From contig JAEMWC010000655.1 in the NCBI GenBank assembly GCA_016490735.1, positions 82,501 through 146,500 on the forward strand: 64,000 nucleotides of DNA, given 5' to 3'. Under the pieces are notes generated by a model. That model was given only the letters and a program-made list of their open reading frames with translations. It was not told the DNA's origin and searched no databases. This stretch comes from Pachyseris speciosa (Eukaryota; Cnidaria; Anthozoa; Scleractinia; Pachyseridae). Positions within the stretch are counted from its first letter, which is position 1. Every line of letters begins with the position of its first letter. Below, piece after piece: positions 58,011-64,000 of the stretch. The position numbers and the translations under genes were made by a program.

Positions 58011-60270
58011 GTTAATTTCGTTTGACACGAAAAAAGTAAACCACGAGGGAAATAATATTGAAAATTACACGCAAAATTGTCATGCATATTTATTTTTTAT
58101 ATTGTTAACCACAACTCACTGGAAGTTAAGGAGAAATATATTGTGTACTGAAAGGATCGAGGCATTATATCCACTGTTTACGAGTATTTCATTTCAGTTA
58201 TCAAGACGGAGTAAAAGGTTCAAATTTTGCAAAAAGACGCACATATCGAAACAAACTGTACAGCAAGAAAACCCCACCGCCCAGCGGCTTTAAAATTTTA
58301 GTCTTTCACTTCTGGTAGTGAAGGTTGGTTCTCTTTCAACAAGAGATTATACCACTAGATTTTGAAGGGCTTGCTACTGTTTTAAAATATTTTAATTCAC
58401 AGAGTCGGTATCATCTGAATTTTGTGGATGTATTTATGCCCAAATCTTCGAACTTATAAATACGTGTATTACATATGGTACTTTGTGTTCTGTAAGAAAA
58501 TTATTTACATCACCTTACACTGTTTTCAAAGGTACGTTTTTTAGTTTCAGTTTTCTCACATTGATGATTAACGTGTTTAACACACTCAAAATCAAATCAA
58601 TGCGGACTTTATTGCCATAAGTTTGCTTTAGTACAATCAAAAGTAGGAAACGAATACGTTGACTGACGTTACAAATGTATTAATGGCAGACTGCAAGCAT
58701 TATCTTCATTTCATCTTTTTGCCTAATGCAAGAAAAGCGCCAGATGTCAGTGGGAGATGGATCGAATGAGCTCTCTCTCCAGTCTTTGCTCGTCTATACG
58801 GTCCGGAAGTTTTTGCAGCACGAGTAAAAAGGGAAAATTGCTTGCAGTCAAGGCTAATGCTCTTCCTTTCATTCTTTAGGTTGTACTCGCTTCAAAACCC
58901 TCACAATAGCTTGTAAATAGATTGGTACCTTTTCCCGTAACTTGTAAATGTGGTTGTAAATAGAAAAAAAAAACTGGGACTACTCGAGAAATATCCCGCC
59001 GCGTGACTTGGTTTAATTCGTTTAAGTAGACACCAACTTGTGGATGCGGGAACGGGGATAGGGAATTTGAAAACCGCGAGGCGCCTCGGAAGGAAGAAAG
59101 GTGCGCATTCTGCCGGCTCGTTCCTCGCGGTTCGTGGGCGTTAGAGCCTTCGCGCTCCCTTCCCTTGAGTGACGCGCGAGTAGTCACGAATAAATTTAAA
59201 TAAAAGCTGCACTGACTACAAGCCTTGGAAAAATGAAGCATCACATTTTTGTTTAAATTTCAACCTCATACGAACTCTTGTGCTAGGCGTTAGGTGCCTA
59301 TGGTGTCAATACTGATCTAAGCCTTTCTCCAAAATTAACATTGGTGATATCCATATGGTACGGGCTTTTAAAAGCCTTCAAAAAGCGCACAAAGCGGACC
59401 ATGCAGGCGAAAAGCGCATGGCTTGACAACCGGTCAAACAGGTCGAATAAAAAGAATAGAGGAATGTGTCCGAGAATTTCCATCTTTTCCGGAGACTTAG
59501 CAGTAGAATGAGCTGCACAATTTGACTGATTTTCAACCGAAAGTTTCCGTGTTTAATTGCTGTTAAGAGGTGAACAGGTCTAGCTCTGAGCCGCATACAG
59601 GCGAGGCGACAATCACTAAATACAAGTAATACACTGAATAAATGATCTACAGTTGTTTCTACAGTTGTTCGCCGAACTGATTTGTTGGTCATTTTTAAAG
59701 AGAAACTAGTAAATTAAACTACTTTAGAGGACGTTTGTCAAATTTACTTGAATCCATGTGAACTACAATGATATTCACGCTCCGTTTTTTTTTATTCCCT
59801 CAGTTTGACGATAAATTCTCAGTTGCATCAGTGTCATTCATTGTTCAAAAGTGACAGTATTGAAAAAAGAACTTGATTTTCCAGCTGTTCCGTTCACGTT
59901 TGCACACCATTTTCTGATAAAAATTAAATGCGCAAAATATATTTATTTTACTGTTGTCGGAATCATCACACAATTGAAAACAAAGCATCAAACCCAACTT
60001 TGAATAATAAGGGGATTAAATTACAGCTTCCATCTAGTTAACATCTAACTTGTTTAACAAAGAATAATTTTAAAAAATCCTTCAACACAGAGAAATATGG
60101 TGAAATGAAATTTTTGTTAAATTGACCGCGTTAAGGTTCTTCATTATCCGGTCAATGAGGAAAACAGTCGCTTTTCCTATACCAAGGGACCGGATAATCC
60201 GAACTGCCGATCTTCCTCTCAAACCTCAAACAGGGTTCCTCCGTCGTTTTATCAGTTTTGATTATACCTA
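58011..60270. other. Array spacer 5 (short form)
   Basis: About 2.26 kb, nearly identical to spacer 3, no supported gene. Type A promoter segment with the CAGGGTTCCTCC variant also seen before copy 3. Confidence 0.85.
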
Positions 60271-61127
60271 ATGGCACACGTTAATAGATCAATGCCTTCT
60301 TCCAGCGGCTTTCCTGACCGAGAAGTGGGAGAATGCAGTTATAGAGAGACTTCTGTTTGGCGAAAGGAATACTTGACGGAGGGAACTTATAAAAATACAG
60401 CTGTTCAAGCCAGTGTTAACATGATCGCTATGTTTCCTACAGTTATGCTAAACGCGCTCATCATCTTTGCCGTGGCTACAAGGCGCCAGCTGCGAACCAA
60501 CTCCAACATTCTCCTGGCATGTCTTGCGACTGTAGATTTATTGACTGGACTGGTTGCTCACCCTCTGGAGATCGCGGTAGAAATAAAGCGAATCCTTAAT
60601 GACGGACCATTCTTGTCTCCTGGGCTGTCACAGCGCTTGTGATGATTCAAGAAACGGTTTTGGTTGTAATAAACAATGGAACAGAAATTTACTCAATCTA
60701 CATTAAAATCTCTGGTGTTACACTGTCTGTAACAGTCCTTCTTTTTATTATCGCCATCACGTTCTCATACAGCTACATTTTCAGAGAAGCACAGCGTCAG
60801 AAAAAACGTATTCAAAGTGAGCAACTGCCTTCTGAAGAGTTAAAAAGAATCAAGAAAGACAACAAGGCTGCCATCACTCTGACAGTCTTCCTGGCGGCCT
60901 CAGTTTTAACTTTTATGCCTGGAATAATAGCTAGTACTTCAATTGCGATCTCAGATAGCATCATAGAACCTAAAGATATGTGTGTTCTACTTGTTTGGCT
61001 AATAATGTCTACTCTATTGGGTTCTCTCTATAACCCTATCATCTTTTGTTGGCGAATGAAGAAGCTTCGCCGAGTTTTTCTTGAAATTTTACATTTAAGA
61101 CAGACTGAAAAACAAGTAAAACACTGA
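60271..61127 (+). pseudogene. Class A GPCR, array copy 5, broken by two deletions
   Basis: The N-terminal 114 residues match copy 3 (Arg75-Thr76-Asn77), with Glu100 in place of Gly. A 157-bp deletion between two CCATTCT repeats then removes TM3, DRY and ICL2, shifts the frame and gives a stop at 60640-60642. The rest (from 60644) is otherwise open in the ancestral frame to TEK, where a second deletion joins it to spacer sequence at 61111/61112, replacing the tail by QVKH and a stop at 61125-61127. The 3' UTR and poly(A) signals are gone. Not expected to make a receptor. Confidence 0.95.
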
Positions 61128-61758
61128 ATAAATTGATCTACAGTTGTTTCTACAGTTGCTCGCCGAACTGATTTGTTGGTCATTTTTAAAGAGAAACTAG
61201 TAAATTAAACTACTTTAGAGGACGTTTGTCAAATTTAGTTGGATCCATGTGAACTACAATGATATTCACACTCCGTTTTTTTATTCCCTCAGTTTGACGA
61301 TAAATTCTCAGTTGCATCAGTGTCATTCATTGTTCAAAAGTGACAGAATTGAAAAAAGAACATGATTTTCCAGCTGTTCCGTTCACGTTTGCACACCGTT
61401 TTCTGATAAAAATTAAATGCGCAAAATATATTTATTTTACTGTTTGTTTTACAATTGAAAACAAAGCATCAAAACCAACTTTGAATAATAAGGGCGATTA
61501 AGCTTCCATCTATAGTTAACATCCAACTTGTTTAACAAAGAATAATTTTAAAAATCCTTCAACACAAAGAAATATGGTGAAATGAAATTTTTGTTAAATG
61601 GACCGCTTTAAAGTTCTTCATTCTCAAGCCAATGAGAAAACAGTGGTCTTTTCCTATACCAAGGGGCGCTTTTAAAACCGGATAATCCGAACTGCCGATC
61701 TTCCTCTCAAACCTCAAACCAGGCTCCTCCGTCGTTTTATCAGTTTTGATTATACCTA
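61112..61758 (+). promoter_or_regulatory. Truncated spacer and type B promoter segment of copy 6
   Basis: Begins inside what is spacer sequence in other units. Ends with a single type B segment: CCAAT at 61629-61633 and TTTTAAAA at 61670-61677, 82 bp before the ATG. The only copy whose own upstream segment is type B. Confidence 0.7.
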
Positions 61759-62796
61759 ATGGCACACGTTAACAGATCAATGCCTTCTTCCAGCGGCTTT
61801 CCTGACCGAGAAGTGGGAGAATACAGTTATAGAGAGACTTCTGTTTGGCGAAAGGAATACTTGACGGAGGGAACTTATAAAAATACAGTTGCTCATGCCA
61901 GTGTTAACATGATCGCTATGTTTCCTACAGTTATGCTAAACGCGCTCATCATCTTTGCCGTGGCTACAAGGCGCCAGCTGCGAACCACCTCCAACATTCT
62001 CCTAGCATGTCTCTCGACTGTAGATTTATTGACTGGACTGGTTGCTCACCCTCTGAGGATCGCGGTAGAAATAAGGCGAATCATTAATGACGGACCATTC
62101 TGTGCTTTTGCCTCCCTGAGTCATGTTGGGTTAATCAGCATGGATCGCTACATTGCTGTCAAACAACCCTTGAGGCACCGAGATATTGTCACAAAAGGGA
62201 GAATAACAACCGCCATTCTTGTCTCCTGAGCTGTCACAGCGCTTGTGATGATTCAAGAAACGGTTTTGGCGGTCATAAACAATGGAACAGAAATTTACTC
62301 AATCTACATTAAAATCTCTGGTGTTACACTGTCTGTAACAGTCCTTCTTTTTATTATCGCCATCACGTTCTCATACAGCTACATTTTCAGAGAAGCACAG
62401 CGTCAGAAAAAACGTATTCAAAGTGAGCAACTGCCTTCTGAAGAGTTAAAAAGAATCAAGAAAGACAACAAGGCTGCCATCACTCTGACAGTCTTCCTGG
62501 CGGCCTCAGTTTTAACTTTTATGCCTGGAATAATAGCTAGTACTTCAATTGCGATCTCAGATAGCATCATAGAACCTAAAGATATGTGTGTTCTACTTGT
62601 TTGGCTAATAATGTCTACTCTATTGGGTTCTCTCTATAACCCTATTATCTTTTGTTGGTAAATGAAGAAGCTTCGCCGAGTTTTTCTTGAAATTTTACAT
62701 TTAAGACAGACTGAAAATAACCCGCCAGCGGTAGAAATGCAGGTAATGGGGCAGCGTCGTTCTCTATTTGTGGCTGGGGATTTTGTGCACCAGTGA
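61759..62796 (+). pseudogene. Class A GPCR, array copy 6, with two stops and a small deletion
   Basis: Related to copy 4 (Tyr22, Ala45, Thr76-Thr77, Ser86). Lesions: a 39-bp in-frame deletion between TGCTTT repeats removes about 13 residues at the start of TM3 (after Ala116); Trp170 is TGA at 62227-62229; Arg314 is TAA at 62659-62661. It also has Arg100, Arg106, Ile109 and His153. Downstream of each stop the frame is otherwise open, so the decay is recent. It keeps Ala184 with the same codons as copy 1. The ancestral long-tail stop is at 62794-62796. Confidence 0.95.
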
Positions 62797-62960
62797 GTGG
62801 TTCTGGTATCATGTAGACACATTCAAATTGAATAACATTACACCTGTTGATAACAACATTTTGAAAAAGCACTCTTCATGGTTATATCAAACTGAAGTTT
62901 TGAAATTGTATAGTGGAACAACGCCACGTTTTAGTTGTTTGCTCAGTGACTTTGAAGTCC

Positions 62961-63015
62961 AATAAAATTCCTTGTTTCAGAAGAATTTTTGTGTGTATAA
63001 TATCAAAGTAATAAA
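62961..63015 (+). promoter_or_regulatory. Poly(A) signals of GPCR copy 6
   Basis: AATAAA at 62961-62966 and 63010-63015. An A-run at 63045-63054 marks the end of the array homology. Confidence 0.7.
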
Positions 63016-63159
63016 GCAATTGTTTCACTTATCCTCATTTTGGCAAAAAAAAAACAACAACAAAAAAAACATTTACTGGTGCTAAATTCATATTTTGTTT
63101 TCTTTCTAATCCATGCTTTAAGTGCTGCTAGTTTACCAATCAGTGAGATGAGCTAAAGT

Positions 63160-63470
63160 AAATAATAATAATAAATAATAATAAAATCTTTATTAACATA
63201 TGACCGATTTACATTCCACTATCATAGACTAAAATTTTCATGAAATAAAAATATTAAAAGATGCTAAAATACAAATTGCAAGCTCACGCCATTATCGACT
63301 TTCTAAAATTAGCGGACACACACTTGGCTAGCTTTTAAGCGGCAGTCATCATATGACCAATTTACATTCCACTATCATAGACAAATATTTTGATGAAATA
63401 AAAATATTAAAGAGATCCTAAAATACTAATTAACAAGCTCACGCCATTTTCACTTTCTACTATTGTACTA
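63160..63470 (-). mobile_element. Retroelement 3'-end debris with internal duplication
   Basis: On the minus strand the sequence ends TTAATAAAGATTTTATTATT with a triplet tail, a form typical of LINE 3' ends. Inside, a segment of about 97 bp at 63197-63293 (CATATGACCGATTTACATTC onward) is repeated at 63350-63448. Confidence 0.5.
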
Positions 63471-63498
63471 CTATTTCTACTACGCTACTATTGCTATT

Positions 63499-64000
63499 GT
63501 TACCGAATCATGGGTGACAAGCGAAACCCCGTCGTCCAGTATATCAATTGGCGAATACAACATCTACAGGAAAGACCGGAACAACCGACAAGGTGGGGGA
63601 GTTGTGGTATATGTTAAGAATTACCTAAGATCCAAGAGCCTATTTGACTTAGAAAACGAAGACAAGGAGGTGTTATGGCTTAAATTGTTTCCCCCAAGAC
63701 TGCCAAGACCTTTTAGCTGTATCTTAGTTGCGGGCATTTATTTTCCACCTGGTAAAACCGCAGAAGAAGAGAAAGATATGATAGATTATCTTACAAACTG
63801 TATGGATGCAGTTTTGAAAGACAATCCCTCTGCTGGAGTACTGTTAGCCGGAGACTTCAACAAACTTAGCCATCGTAATTTAAGTCGAAGATTCAACTTG
63901 AAATCATTGGTACGTGCTCCAACTCGGGGAAATAATATCCTTGATCAAATTCTCACGAACATGGACAGTCTATTCGAACATACGTCTCATCTTTGCTCGT
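63499..64000 (+). mobile_element. Non-LTR retrotransposon ORF2 fragment: endonuclease domain (runs off the window)
   Basis: A frame open from at least 63499 to the window end, without a start codon. It reads VTESW, then YRKDRNNRQGGGVVVYVK, VAGIYFPP, LLAGDFN, and APTRGNNILDQILTN. These are the motifs of the endonuclease/exonuclease/phosphatase domain of LINE elements (jockey/CR1/L2-like): TESW strand, GGG(V)VVYV, and the catalytic GDFN. The N-terminal part of the domain, upstream of TESW, is missing, so the copy is 5'-truncated or starts beyond recognisable sequence. Reverse transcriptase would lie beyond 64000. Confidence 0.92.

Larger units (their letters stand above)
42994..63054 (+). repeat. 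Tandem array of six GPCR units
   Basis: Units start at GTTAATTTCGTTTGACACG: 42994, 46577, 50492, 54097 and 58011, plus a sixth fused at 61112. Lengths are 3583, 3915, 3605, 3914, 3101 (truncated) and about 1940 bp. Each unit is about 2.2-2.6 kb of spacer followed by a single-exon GPCR and a conserved 3' UTR ending in an A-run. Spacers are nearly identical between alternate units; the first spacer is the most diverged. Confidence 0.95.

Noticed and set aside
42994..63054. CRISPR-like or prokaryotic operon reading of the regular array
   Set aside because: The repeats are kilobase-sized gene units with eukaryotic poly(A) signals; there are no short spaced repeats.

Overview
The window reads as nuclear DNA of an anthozoan cnidarian, most likely a stony coral. 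Support comes from AT-rich non-coding DNA packed with short inverted-repeat transposons and tRNA-derived SINEs, one large intron-rich leucine-rich-repeat GPCR gene with hormone-receptor features, and a tandem array of intronless class A GPCR genes. The species assignment is inference; nothing looks prokaryotic or organellar.

Layout. (1) 1-10115: intergenic, with no gene I can support. It holds a 487-bp repeat in three copies (one nested between two 173-bp direct repeats, two head-to-tail), a foldback hairpin, a roughly 283-bp MITE, and a 327-bp foldback element with a 5-bp target duplication inside an old SINE tail. (2) 10116-42327: one plus-strand gene of 18 exons encoding a leucine-rich-repeat GPCR (LGR). 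Exon 1 carries the signal peptide and LRR N-cap. Sixteen exons each encode exactly one LRR, all joined by phase-2 introns. The last exon carries the final LRR, the hinge and the whole 7TM domain. Intron 2 is about 17.8 kb and full of mobile-element remnants. In this sequence the ectodomain frame and the 7TM frame do not join: a one-base-type frame break lies in the hinge at about 41032-41068. (3) 42994-63054: six tandem units, each with a single-exon rhodopsin-class GPCR. Four copies are intact (45229, 49144, 52751, 56664) and two are broken (60271, 61759). Start-to-start spacing alternates 3915, 3607, 3913, 3607 bp, so the array has a higher-order two-gene period of about 7.52 kb. The long spacers carry a second copy of the roughly 0.3-kb promoter-proximal segment. 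(4) 63160-64000: retroelement debris and the endonuclease domain of a non-LTR retrotransposon running off the window.

The LGR should bind an extracellular ligand through its LRR solenoid and signal through its 7TM. The downstream receptors are small GPCRs without a large ectodomain, resembling the adenosine/melanocortin-type (MECA) branch. Nothing in the sequence links the two functionally; the shared neighbourhood is the only connection. The array looks recently amplified, with patchy exchange between copies, decay at its 3' end, and two alternative C-terminal tails created by a 2-bp difference.
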